From: Mytilus californianus
Taxonomy: Eukaryota > Mollusca > Bivalvia > Mytilida > Mytilidae
DNA length: 64,000 nt
Direction: 5' to 3'
Assembly: GCF_021869535.1 (NCBI RefSeq)
Contig: NW_026262668.1
Location: 69,647,558-69,711,557, forward strand
Notes under the pieces: generated by a model
What the model saw: only the letters and a program-made list of their open reading frames with translations
What the model was told of the DNA's origin: nothing
The model's database searches: none
Shown here: piece after piece, positions 1-9,500 of the stretch
How positions within the stretch are numbered: position 1 is the first letter of the stretch
How the letters are laid out: each line of letters opens with the position of its first letter
Program-made: the position numbers and the translations under genes

Positions 1-544
1 TTCTATATTTTTTCTCGTAATAAATAAACAATGCATTCATTTTTACAATTATATATTATTTGATGCATATGACACCATATTGTTTAAATTTGATAACTTC
101 AGTCTCAATAACATACGGGCAATGTAGTAGAAAGCCTTGTACCCGGAACATTTACTTTACTTTAAGTTTGGACGATATTCGACAATAATGTTTTTTCTAG
201 TTTTTCTATGTTAAAACGCTTGTTTTATATTGCAGCTTCATTTTCCGGATAAATGACAACATTCGGTTAGGTTGATTCGGCGAATATATATTATATTTTC
301 CCAAAAAGGAGGTGTGTTTACTTCTCACCTCTTTCTTTTGATTGTCGACTGTGTACCATCATCTTTTGCAAAATTCATTCCTGTTTGGCATCTTTGAACT
401 CGCCTATTTGTACCATATTTCAAAGTTATTAGCCAATAATAGGGATCTTTCTGCATTATGATAATTTGTTCTTTGAGCAGTTAATAAAGGTAAGATACCG
501 ATTTCTTATATGATATTAAAAAAGTAATTTTTTTGAAGTACTTT
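1..544. other. AT-rich sequence, no gene recognised
   Basis: I see no coding region, RNA gene or clear repeat here. The region is AT-rich with short homopolymer runs, and decayed LINE sequence begins at its right edge. Confidence 0.5.
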
Positions 545-1534
545 CAAACTATTTGGTATCTCTTTTTGTGCTGATTTAGATAGAATGTTAAACCTAAATT
601 AATACTCCTCAAATACAAAATATAGAAAATATATTACAGAAATGGTCAAAACAGTCACTCACCCCATTTGGTAAAATAACAATCATAAAGTCTCTAATTA
701 TATCAAAATTTAATCATCTGTTCCTGTCAATCCAAGGTCCAGATGATAATATGATACGCCAACTTAATAGTAAAATTTATTCATTCATTTGGGATGATAA
801 GCCTAACAAGATTAAGCGTGATCTTCTATGTCAAGAATACTACAGAGGGGCCTTAAAATGACTAATTTGCGAAATTTTATACAAGGGTTAAAACTTACAT
901 TGGTTAGAAGATTATTTAAGTCAAAATCTAAATGGATACATTATTTACCTCCACACAAAATATAAATTTTACAGACTTGGCTTATTTTGCAACCATTAAA
1001 ATATCAAAAAACAAATTTTGGAATGAAGTTTTTAATGTCTGGAAAAGTATGTCAAAACTTACACGTCCTTGAAAATTTGAGGAATTCATTTCGGCATCTA
1101 TATGGAATAATGAGCATATTAAAATTGATAATGTCAGCGTTTACTATAAAAATTGGGCACACCATGGTGTGTGGACTGTAAATGACCTGTTAGATGAACA
1201 TGGAAGTATATTAACATATGAAAATTTTGAAAGAATGTATGATTTCAAACCCACGTTCTCACAGTTTAGTGGGCTTATACTACCACTAAAAAGGTGGTTG
1301 CAAGCCATTGGACACAACACTGAAAGAAAGAAAAAACAACAAGCTATTATGCCTTTTAATATTAATATTTTCTTCAAGTCAGAAAAGGGTTCAAAGGATA
1401 TGTATACAAATTTAAACAAAGGTACTATATCCATAGATTTTGCATCAGAAAAAAAACAGGAAGGTATGCTAAATAAGGTTGTAGAAATTGGAAACAAAAT
1501 ACACTTTTGTGTTACCAATGTTTCAAAAAACACT
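545..1534 (+). pseudogene. LINE reverse transcriptase C-terminal region, broken (part 1)
   Basis: This is the stretch after the RT active site of a non-LTR retrotransposon ORF2, of L1/Tx1-like type. Translation across frameshifts gives LTPFGKITIIKSL at about 655-695, then a 'KFNHLFLSIQGPDDNMIRQLN' type segment and FIWDDKPNKIKRD up to about 825. Further on come DNVSVYYKNW and VWTVNDLLDEHGSILTYENF (about 1125-1225). These are the conserved W-x-R-x-LT-x-x-GKI and DLL-x-x-x-G blocks of LINE ORF2 C-termini. The reading frame changes several times and contains stops, for example after GALK near 858, so the copy is dead. No endonuclease or RT core (YADD) lies upstream in this copy, so it is probably 5'-truncated. 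It is interrupted on its right by a short dispersed repeat and resumes at about 1691. Confidence 0.85.
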
Positions 1535-1690
1535 AAAATTGAGAATGGAAATGGGGAATGTGTCAAAGAGACAACAACCCGACCATAGAGCAGACAACAG
1601 CCGAAGGCCACCAATGGGTCTTCAATGTAGTGAGAAACTCCCGCACCCGAAGGCGTCCTTCAGCTGGCCCCTAAACAAATATGTATACTA
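1535..1690 (+). repeat. Short dispersed repeat inserted in the LINE
   Basis: This is a GC-richer segment with CCGACCATAGAGCAGACAAC and CTCCCGCACCCGAAGGCG. It interrupts the LINE reading frame, which resumes immediately after it. Its left half recurs in inverted orientation at 26,215-26,312. I recall this sequence as a dispersed element of mussel DNA. The open frames across it on either strand are only by-products of the repeat. No clear target duplication was seen. Confidence 0.75.
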
Positions 1691-2165
1691 AGCTATTTTG
1701 ATTTCAATATAGAATTATTCATTATATTTGGGGTACAAACGCTCTACACTTTTAAATGAACCTTGTAAACTGAAATTTATGTACATTTTGCAAGGAAGAG
1801 CCAGAATCTATAGAATATTTACTTTTGGATTGTCATATATTGTAGCGTACATTTGGCACAATCAGAAGTCTTGGATATTTGATATAGTTCATATCGAAAT
1901 TTCACTAAATTTAGATATTGTCATTTTTAGCTTCTATGAAAATTACAAATTCAATTTTATCAAAAATAAAGTTATTTTACTGACAAAGTATGTCATTTAC
2001 AGATCTAAGATGCAAGATGTCAAACCTCATATGAAAGGACTTCAAAATAACTTTAAAAAAAATTGATTTAAGAAAAACATATTTCCTCAAAAAACTTGAG
2101 TGTGGAAGAATACCGCTTGTACTGGAAACCCTGGGCTAAGGTCACTGATTTAATTCTAATGGTGT
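1691..2165 (+). pseudogene. LINE reverse transcriptase C-terminal region, broken (part 2)
   Basis: This continues the LINE fragment after the inserted repeat. The frame beginning with FQYRIIHYI is followed by LCTFCKEEPESIEYLLLDC (about 1777-1833), the Cys-rich C-x-x-C...H/C terminal motif typical of L1/Tx1-like ORF2. Later come LTKYVIYRSKMQ (about 1978-2015) and a tail EEYRLYWKPWAK ending at a stop near 2165. Because the two halves join logically across positions 1535-1690, the short repeat must have landed after the LINE. Frameshifts separate the segments, so no product is expected. Confidence 0.8.
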
Positions 2166-2400
2166 AAATCCATATACATATGTGTGTATATTTTATGTGT
2201 ATATGTATATTTGAATGTATATGTATACTGTTATACCATTTGTATGTACATATATGTTTTTGCACTATTATATTACTACTATTTTTATGTTCATAGTTTG
2301 CTTATTATGCTTATTTATTTCACTTGCTTGATTATGATACCACAAAATGAATATATGCTTATACCTGTAAATTCATGCAGAAAAAAATAAATTATATAAA
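2166..2400 (+). repeat. TGTATA-type simple repeat and A-rich LINE 3' end
   Basis: A degenerate alternating purine-pyrimidine tract (TATGTGTATA/TGTATATG units) covers about 2170-2255. It is followed by AT-rich sequence with an AATAAA at about 2384 and a short A run. The position just after the LINE stop suggests the LINE 3' UTR and tail, but this is inference. Confidence 0.5.
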
Positions 2401-3424
2401 AAAAGTAATTTTAAACACTGCTTATAATTGTCTTGATACGAATTTCAACAAAGTCATGGAGTCAAAATTATTTTTGTAATGAGTTCATAAAATTGTAATG
2501 GAATCTTTTTGAACACACAAAGTAAAACAGGCTATGTTACATACACATATAAAATATCTCGTCTAAATCTAAACATATGTAGAAGAATATTATTTAGACT
2601 TTTTATTTCTTTTAATATTTGTAAACGATTTGAATTCAACTGCTTCAAAAAACAAATGCATCTGAACACTTAACATTGCGCAGGTGTATGATGTTTAGTA
2701 TAATTACGTGTCAATGGATTATTTTTCTTATACAGTAAACAAAATGTTGACAGTTTATGATGCAACTCATGAATACTTAAGCAGATGTATTTTGTTCAAA
2801 AAGAACTTTCAAAAATGAACGTATTTTGTAATTAAACGACAACACAAAGCTTGAAGCAAACTAATCAATTTCTACAGATGGAAATGTAAAAAAAATAAGA
2901 TAATTATCATATAAAACATTATAGGTTGCACTTCTGTAACTATAGACAATGCAATTTCCCATAGGAACTCCTTTTACAACTAAAACTGTGCCACTTTTAC
3001 TATAAAGTTTCGTAAAAAATTATATCCTAGAATGGAAAGTTCATATGTGCTACAATTTTTTTCAAAGGTCAAAATATAGGAAGTAAGTTATTTTTCAAAG
3101 TAACCAACAGAATATCCTACCCCTTAGATAATTTTTCCCAATCTGTAATATAATCAAACCAAAGATTTTAAACCCCCCTTGGCCTATCTCACCGTCGTAA
3201 TCTTGATAGGCTTGTCTTCGATGAACTGCCTCTGGTTATTCTATATGACATCATCTTATTCTAACATTGTCTGATGATTAGATACCAAGGGACAAAACAA
3301 AACAAAACAAAAGTCGAAGTCTCTCCATTTGATTTACAGCAGTATATCGCATATTTTCTCACGACGAAACAATTTCGTTAACAAGTTATACTTGCTGTCA
3401 ATGACCAATGCAATTTATTTGATT
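2401..3424. other. No gene recognised; AAAAC microsatellite at 3292-3312
   Basis: AT-rich sequence without credible coding. A short (AAAAC)n run lies at about 3292-3312. I see nothing else I can support. Confidence 0.45.
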
Positions 3425-3600
3425 ATCCTATCCTAATCCACCATTTTCTACACAAGGAAATGCCTGTACCAAGTCAGGAATATGACAGTTGTTTTCCATT
3501 TATTTGATGTGTTTGAGCTTTTGATTTTGCCCTTTGATAAGGGACTTTCCGATTTGAATTTTCCTTGGTGTTCGGTATTTTTGTTATTTACTTTTTATCC
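3425..3600 (+). repeat. Dispersed repeat, CAAGTCAGGAATATGACAG family
   Basis: Contains CTGTACCAAGTCAGGAATAT followed by GATGTGTTTGAGCTTTTGAT. The same block recurs at 34,690-35,200 (+) and 60,330-60,570 (+), and inverted at 24,710-24,800 and 35,585-35,805. At 60.3 kb it lies about 160 bp downstream of a hammerhead relic, so it may be part of the long terminal region of the same retroelement. I recall it as a common mussel repeat. Confidence 0.75.
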
Positions 3601-4607
3601 TTATATATAGGTATGAGATCCAATACAAGAAGGTCTTAATGGTTTTAAAGATCAGGAATCAGAATTTAAAGTTGCCAATATATATTTTTGTTTTTCAAAT
3701 ACGAATAAAAAGGCAAATTGACCAAAATAATCAATATTTGTTTCAGCAATATTATGTTTTTTGTTGGGTTTTTTTTTTTTCGAAAGGTTAAGTCAAGCTT
3801 TTCCATTTATAACTACTTATAAGTGTACTAACTGATGAGTTAAAATTTAAAAAAATATAGAATATATGAATGGGATAATATTCATAGGGAAATGAACAAC
3901 ACATACGTAACAAAAAAATCGCGGTTAACACCTTCCTCCTTTTACTAAAGTTTTGAGGTATGTATTATCCCATCTTAAAATGATGTAAAAGCCTTCTTCA
4001 AAGTATAGTACATGTTTTAGATAAATTATTAAATATAAATGATATAAAGTACATATGTTGTCTTAATTTACGCCAGTATGTCTTTTAAGTGTCATAAAAG
4101 TGACGGACTCTGTGGACAAACAAAATCCTATTGTTTGTGAACTTCCCTCTGCTTACAAATGATGTCATATTGATTTTTTCCTATTTTTATTTGCTTTCAA
4201 GTTTTTTAACTAAGATATATGCTTCGTAAAATTTCAAAACTATATCTAACTCCGTCTGGCAGAACAGTGTCATTTTGTAAGTCTGAGCATCTTCCAAATT
4301 TTGTTTTATGTAACATGTCTAGACGGATTTAGAACTTCGTAAATATCTTGACAAATGATATTCTCCCAAACAGATTAAGTGTTTGACGCTGAAAGTCAAA
4401 CAATCAATTGTCAAACAAGTTATCTTGATCAATTAGATTAACATCTTTTTATACAATTTTACAATTTCGCATACTTGCGAGCTGTATTTTAATGTGAATT
4501 GTTTCTAAATCAGTAATATAACTATTTTGAAATACATGATGTAAAAACAAGGTTTTTGGATTATATGGAAGATTTAACTAAGTATTTATTTCTTATCAAT
4601 ATTTTTT
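3601..4607. other. No gene recognised
   Basis: AT-rich, with a T11 run near 3770. I see no coding signal, RNA gene or duplicated block. Confidence 0.4.
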
Positions 4608-4695
4608 GTCAGTCTGATGAGGTTCTGATCGCACCAAGTGACATAACATTATCAGACTAATGAGGTTCTGGTAATACCAAGTGATACTACATATT
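4608..4695 (+). repeat. Two-copy 43-bp tandem repeat
   Basis: The unit begins AGTCTGATGAGGTTCTG at 4611 and again, diverged, as AGACTAATGAGGTTCTG at 4654, giving a period of 43 bp. Both units continue with an ACCAAGTGA stretch. Confidence 0.7.
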
Positions 4696-4769
4696 GTGCC
4701 CTGTGGTAGCTATATTAGGATAAGTCATTAACCCATAGATGCTTGATCAAACTAGCATGAATCGAAATA

Positions 4770-4920
4770 TAAAAAGGGGGAAAGATAGAAAGAGGCAAAT
4801 CAACAAACCAAATCGGAAAAATACAGCTGCACTATGGCCAAACTTAAAAAAGACGAACATTAAGACTACCAGTTCACAAAGCACTACACAGGGAATTCAA
4901 AGTTGAAAAAAAGGGAAAAC
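4770..4920 (-). repeat. Diverged fragment resembling the retroelement 3' region at 61.1 kb
   Basis: The purine-rich order ACTATGGCCAAACTTAAAAA, GACGAACA, CACAAAGCACTACACAG resembles the run at 61,120-61,180 (CTATGACAAAAAAAGGAAAG, GACAAACAG, TACAAAACACAACA). It may be an old fragment of the probable Penelope-like element. The similarity is weak. Confidence 0.35.
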
Positions 4921-4972
4921 TTAGAGTGTGGCCATCATACAATGTCATTTTGATTATTCCTGTTCCTCCTAT

Positions 4973-5441
4973 TAGGTGTAATACCACCATTGATTTTCCC
5001 CTATTAGTCTTTGTTAAATTTGCACTTTTCAAAAAATTGTGCAGAATTTATCTTTGTTTCAAATAAAGAAATACTTGGCATGAGTAAAGTTTTATCCTGT
5101 CCAGTACTATAGAAAATATTTCACATAACATTTCATTGCATATAAGAAAATAACCATCACTGGAAGTTAACCAATCAAATTTTCCCCCTTTTTTAACCTG
5201 TGTACAAGCTTTAGTAACCATGTAACCTCAAGTTTCCAAAATATTCTATAGAAACCCCAAATAAAGAAATGATGGTGCTTTGAAATACCCAAGATATATG
5301 TTTATGACTCAGAAATGTTTTACTGCAATGAAATGTAGGATCAATTACCTACAACTGTCAAATTCAAGGGAATATTTTTTTTTCGACCTATTTTCGTATG
5401 CAACCGGATGTGACGTACTATGATTTGGTAGTATTACACCT
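4973..5441 (-). mobile_element. 0.47-kb TIR element (MITE), copy 1
   Basis: The ends are TAGGTGTAATACCACCA on the left and TGGTAGTATTACACCT on the right. The full length is shared with two copies at 51,577-52,040 and 52,941-53,409, which lie in the opposite orientation. It has no coding capacity, and the same frameshifted frames appear in all copies. The flanks look like TA, but with a mismatch on the right. It is probably non-autonomous and mobilised by a transposase encoded elsewhere. Confidence 0.88.
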
Positions 5442-6103
5442 GATATACTGTTATTATTTTAAGTTTTGAAAAACTTATAACAGATGGCACAACATCTAGC
5501 GTTCGTTGTACTGAAGACGCGGACACAAGAACTTGTATAAGACAAATTCAACTATAAAGTTTAGGATTTTTAAATGTTTAAAAAAGAGTGATACAACTTC
5601 GCCTGGTTCATGCTCGTGAGATCTTTAATGATTATACATGTCCATCTTATTCCAAAAACGAATTTTCTAAATTAAAAAAAGGAATACATATTACCATACA
5701 AGAGTACACCTAGTATTAGAGACATTTAATTAACAATATTTATAATAATATCATTTAGTATTACTGTATTAGACCACATTGGGAAAAGCTGCATGGTTTT
5801 CAAGGGTTATCTTTGGTTTGAAACTATTCAGCTTTGTAATGTGGTATTTAAATTTCAATAATCAATCAGAAGTTTTATGTTTATTACTTATTGAGTAATT
5901 CATTTTAAACACCGTTTACTCCATCAAAAAAAGTGAGTGATTTCCACATTGAGAAAAGCGAATAATATTTAAATTTGGTTACTTCATAGTTTAGACACAG
6001 CCAGTTATAAAGTTCTGTTAAATATATATTTTACAATAAAGACAAAAAAGATGTAACGCCCTCACAACAATATAATGCTCTGCCCAAAGGTAACTCAAAC
6101 AAT
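5442..6103. other. No gene recognised
   Basis: AT-rich sequence in which I identify no coding, RNA or repeat signal. Confidence 0.4.
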
Positions 6104-6193
6104 ACCACACGTCCAATTTATAATAGTTCATAGACCTGTAGATGTTATACCACACGTCAAATTTATAATAGTTCATTGGCCTGTAGATGCTAT
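6104..6193 (+). repeat. Two-copy 45-bp tandem repeat
   Basis: ACCACACGTCCAATTTATAA at 6104 recurs as ACCACACGTCAAATTTATAA at 6149. The following CCTGTAGATG block is also repeated. The period is 45 bp with a few substitutions. Confidence 0.85.
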
Positions 6194-6519
6194 ACAGAGT
6201 TATCGTGTTGTGTTTGTACTATGTAACTTCGATGTTTAGTCAAGGTTAGTTTCAGGAATTCAATCATACTGTTTTTCAATTTATGCATTATGATATTGAA
6301 AAATTTCAATACAAAATTTGTCTGTATGAGTTCAGGTGAGTACTGATCACTAAGTAGTACACAAGTAATCGCTATATTCGACAAAAAAATTTCAACAATA
6401 CAATTTATCAAAAATGTGAACAGTTTTAAGACATTTTAAAAGTTCACCAGAAATAAAACTTTAACATTATATGATATCAAACACAAAACAGTGCCTTTAT
6501 ATACGTCGTCTGTTAAGCC

Positions 6520-6665
6520 CAACATTGTCCTCAATGATCTTCAACTTCGTACTGTATTTATCTTTTTAAATTGCTCTTATTCGAGCATCACTGATGAGTC
6601 TTTGTAGACGAAACGAGCGTCTGGCGTATAAAAGTTTAACCCTGGTATCTATGATTAGTTATTTG
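6520..6665 (+). repeat. Hammerhead-bearing retroelement repeat, copy 1
   Basis: The order TCCTCAATGATCTTCAAC, CTTCGTACTG, GAGCATCACTGATGAG, GACGAAACGAGCGTCTGG, then CCTGGTATCTATGA matches the terminal-repeat region of a family very common in bivalve DNA. Related pieces lie at 59,985-60,180, 63,895-64,000 and, as a sister family, 60,605-60,790 on the minus strand. Confidence 0.8.
6583..6630 (+). ncRNA. Type I hammerhead self-cleaving ribozyme motif, core intact
   Basis: All invariant core parts are visible. CTGATGA is at 6591-6597. Stem II is GTCT/AGAC (6598-6601 with 6606-6609) closed by TTGT. GAA is at 6610-6612. A three-pair stem III, ACG/CGT (6613-6615 with 6618-6620), has a two-base loop, and the cleavage-site C is at 6621 after GT. 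Stem I pairs at least TGG with TCA (one G-U wobble) next to the core, followed by a mismatch. A very short stem III is the known hallmark of hammerheads in Penelope-like elements and animal retrozymes, where dimers or circles are thought to be needed for good activity. Cleavage would fall just after 6621. Expression cannot be judged from sequence. Confidence 0.82.
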
Positions 6666-8206
6666 TTATATCTGCGAACTTCGTGTCCTTCCCAACGTTG
6701 GATTTGAACCCATGCTTCCTTGACATCGTGCAATCTGCTTGCACTGTGTAGACGTATTTGTCAGAAATTGAATGTGAACCATTGTCTATAGATACTGCTG
6801 ACAAGTTATTTAGTATTCACTTCTCATGATACGTAGATTAATTGTCTGGATAGAAAGTTATTACTTACCATATCATGCATGTTATATTTTTTAACTGCAC
6901 GTATTACGTGATCATTCTCATTAAAACGAAATTGTAGTCTTCTGGAACCGCAGTTGAATTGAATGAAGAAACGATATATTTTACAAGGTTTTAATTGGTT
7001 TACAATATACTGATCATGCATATGTTTACACATGAATTTTAACAATTCTGTATCACTAAATGTTTATGTGAGCGACAAGAAGATATCACTACAAGAGCAG
7101 GAGTTGTTTTTTCTTTCAAATACACATGAAACTACAACAGGTTTTTTGATGGTTAAATTTATCTTGCTTTCAAGTTTTTGTTTTCTTTGTAATGCTTTTC
7201 TATGAGAGTCACTTGTAACTATTTGGCTGTTAGTAATATTCGTTTCAAAAGTAATTTAAAATTTTTTGAATAAAAAAAAGGTAATGATTTTCATGCACCC
7301 TGAGTAACTCCTTATTATATTTGAAAAAAAATTAATATATCTAAACTGTATATATAAAACAAATCGTGAAATCCTCAGTATTAAAAAGTTATTAACTTCA
7401 TATTGACTCAATCAACTCTGTTAGAGAGTGATCAATATTGGGGACCAAAAATATGGGAAAACATTGAATCTTTTCAATAATCTTACGATCGAAAAACTTA
7501 AGACTGTCTTCGATATTTTACAAATGGGTGAACCTTTGATTTTTTATTATAATTGTATTTGTAGAATCTTAATAAAATGTGTTATTTACATTCAAGGTTT
7601 ACTGGTTGTATTATTTATCTATAAAGCATACACAAAAATTTGTCCTTAAAATATTTCTTTTAAGGCTTAACAAAATTATTAATAAAATTGCACATGCTAT
7701 CAATCTTGTAAAATTACTGCAATTGACGGTTTAGAAATAATTACCGATTCACTCAGTCTAAATCATGACTAAAATGTTTCAAATATTATCAATGCATCGA
7801 AATTCTCTGTGTAAACACATATACATTGAACTCTGCAAAAGTTCGCGTGTTTTCTATTTTTCATAGCTTGGCTATGTGAAATCCCTTTACAATTTCGAAA
7901 TTTTATATCAAATTGTAGTATTGTATAATTGACATAATTTAGTGCGTGGCATATGCAGATGTAGCCAATGTCCTCTGTCAAGGACTTATTGCGTTCCCTA
8001 TATTTCTTTTCTGATTTTATGCTGTTTAAGGGTTTCTATCTCCTATCATGTCTCAATTGAAATGCAAACGAGCGTATTTATGTTTACAAACCATTTCTAA
8101 CAATTGTGTATCACTAATTGTTAATGTGAGTAACAAGATTGCATCGTTGTGTTGTTCTGTTGCTGCTTTATTGACGTATATCCATATTTCGCATTTATAT
8201 TTTAGA
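6666..8206. other. No gene recognised; one ~57-bp direct repeat
   Basis: AT-rich. A segment with GTATCACTAAATGTTTATGT (about 7030-7085) recurs, diverged, at about 8090-8150 just outside the foldback element. A tRNA B-box-like string on the minus strand at about 6690-6715 was considered and not accepted as a gene. Confidence 0.4.
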
Positions 8207-8330
8207 ATATATGTTGTACAAATTATAATTTGTATTTTGACGTTGTACAAATCGTAATTTGTACAAAAAGTGCCTGTACAAATTACATTTTGTACAAAAT
8301 TTGCCGAAAATTCACTTATAACTTGTACAA
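8207..8330 (+). repeat. Left palindromic terminal array
   Basis: Contains at least three near-palindromes of the form TTGTACAAAT...ATTTGTACAA, then AAATTTGCCGAAAATTCACT. It is the mirror of the array at 9331-9500, which holds one more palindromic unit. Such reiterated palindromes at element ends are plausible transposase-binding sites (inference). Confidence 0.8.
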
Positions 8331-8388
8331 AAATTTATTATATCAATTTTAGTGAAAAAAAGCATTAATACACACAATATAATTGCTA

Positions 8389-8940
8389 TTACATGACCAC
8401 ACAGTACACCTTACATACGAAATACAAAAGTGAGCAAGCGAGCGAATTATGGCATCGGGAATTGCACAACATCTTTTGCTTTTGACATTTAGAAGTGCTG
8501 CACTCCCCGTTGCATTTACATAACAGAAACCTCTGATCACCATTTTTTGAAAGCTTTTTAACTGCTTCACGTAGTGAAAGTTGAAGCTCAGGAACCGTTG
8601 CTGTGAATAAATATGTGTCTTTCACAGCTCCAATTTGACTTTTAGACAAATGAATTTTGTTAAAATTCATACAGATGTTCCAATTTGGTATTCCAAATCT
8701 CCAGATTCAACAATTACGCCTCAGATATTTCTAGGATCAGTTGGGGCACGATCATACTGAGAAATATGTATAATGACATTAATCCCAAACAACAAGTTCT
8801 TATAATTACTGTTTCGTTTTCTTGGTAAGATATTTATCTTGGATCTATTGGCCACACAGAATGATATGTGTTTCAATATCAGTTTCATACCCAATCTAGC
8901 TATAAGCCCATTATGCTTGTCCTTGGTGTACACATACTTG
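8389..8940 (-). pseudogene. C-terminal fragment of integrase-type (KRBA2-like) transposase with Cys-rich tail
   Basis: On the minus strand, two frames separated by a stop and frameshift give ISQYDRAPTDPRNI (about 8725-8765). After the break come VPELQLSLREAVKKLSKNG (about 8530-8590) and CKCNGECSTSKCQKQ then LCNSRCHNSLACS (about 8430-8510). The order D-R-x-x-x-D-P-R-N, S-L-R-E-A-V, then a C-x-C-x(3)-C-x(4)-C...C-N-S-R-C-H tail is what I recall from the C-termini of mollusc proteins annotated as KRAB-A domain 2-like, which carry a retroviral-type integrase core. That core is absent here. The protein end lies within the left inverted repeat of the element. The copy is non-functional. Confidence 0.7.
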
Positions 8941-9039
8941 TTCTTTCATGTATCATTCTCTGCTAGGTTCAGAATTTTTTAGACAAATTTATCCTACTGA
9001 TCAACAATGCCGGCCATGTTTACACTATTACATCAACTG

Positions 9040-9214
9040 AGTAAATGACTAAAAGAGTGTACATAAACATCTGGGATATATAGCTTTGGCAACTTATTAA
9101 AGCAGTTGAGTCCAAAGTAATTAGCTGTTGCAAAGTGTTCAAGAAGAGTTAAATGTTAAAGTCAAAAGATGCAATTCCCGATGCCATAATCCACTCACCT
9201 GCTCAAACGAATGA
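9040..9214 (+). pseudogene. Second, inverted copy of the Cys-rich gene 3' end
   Basis: On the plus strand the codons at 9170-9214 read CNSRCHNPLTCSNE followed by a stop. This is nearly identical to the tail encoded on the opposite strand at 8430-8470 and closer to the family consensus. Upstream similarity to the left arm (AAAGCAGTTGAG against GAAGCAGTTAAA, then the AAATGT...AAAAGATG segment) shows that a degenerate Cys-rich domain is present here too, broken by a stop near 9152. The two gene ends therefore point outward from the element centre. Confidence 0.72.
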
Positions 9215-9330
9215 TTAAGAATTCTTTTTTTTTTGTATTTTGTAAATAAGGTTTACTGTGCGGCCATTTGATAACAATTCCATAGTGTGTATCAATGCTT
9301 TTTTCACCAAAATCCATATTATAGATCATC

Positions 9331-9500
9331 GTACAAGTTATAAGTGAATTTTCGTCAAATTTTGTACAAATTGTAATTTGTTCAAGCACTTTTTGTACAA
9401 ATTACAATTAGTACAAATTCAAAATACAAATTATAATTTGTACAATTTTATCGTACAAATTACAATTTGTACAAAATGACAACTTGTACACAACATATAC
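9331..9500 (-). repeat. Right palindromic terminal array
   Basis: The inverted counterpart of 8207-8330. It starts GTACAAGTTATAAGTGAATT and carries four TTGTACAA-type palindromic modules, one more than the left end. Confidence 0.8.

Larger units (their letters stand above)
8207..9500. mobile_element. Foldback/TIR element with TTGTACAA-rich ends
   Basis: The outer ends are inverted repeats: the left arm ATATGTTGTACAAATTATAA is mirrored by TGTACACAACATAT on the right. The inverted similarity runs inward through reiterated TTGTACAAATTACAATTTG-type palindromes, through CACTTATAACTTGTAC, and on through a gene 3' end (8430-8475 against 9166-9210). The arms are therefore several hundred bases long. 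Both carry the 3' end of the same cysteine-rich gene pointing outward. Short TAT-rich flanks prevent a firm target-duplication call. It is probably an inactive derivative of a TIR transposon. Confidence 0.8.

Noticed and set aside
1144..1614. 156-codon open frame on the minus strand and 139-codon frame on the plus strand
   Set aside because: The plus frame is LINE ORF2 sequence, reported as a pseudogene. The minus frame is its antisense shadow running into the inserted repeat, and its start recurs at 26.2 kb only because the repeat recurs.
3826..3850. ACTGATGAG, another hammerhead-core look-alike
   Set aside because: No second core strand and no stems follow.
4608..4660. CTGATGAGG resembling a hammerhead core
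   Set aside because: There is no GAAA and no stem II or stem III partner. It is only part of a 43-bp tandem repeat.
6690..6715. tRNA B-box-like GGGTTCAAATCCAACG on the minus strand
   Set aside because: The T-stem does not pair beyond two base pairs, no A-box or acceptor stem is visible, and there is no second copy. It is at most a diverged tRNA-derived repeat.
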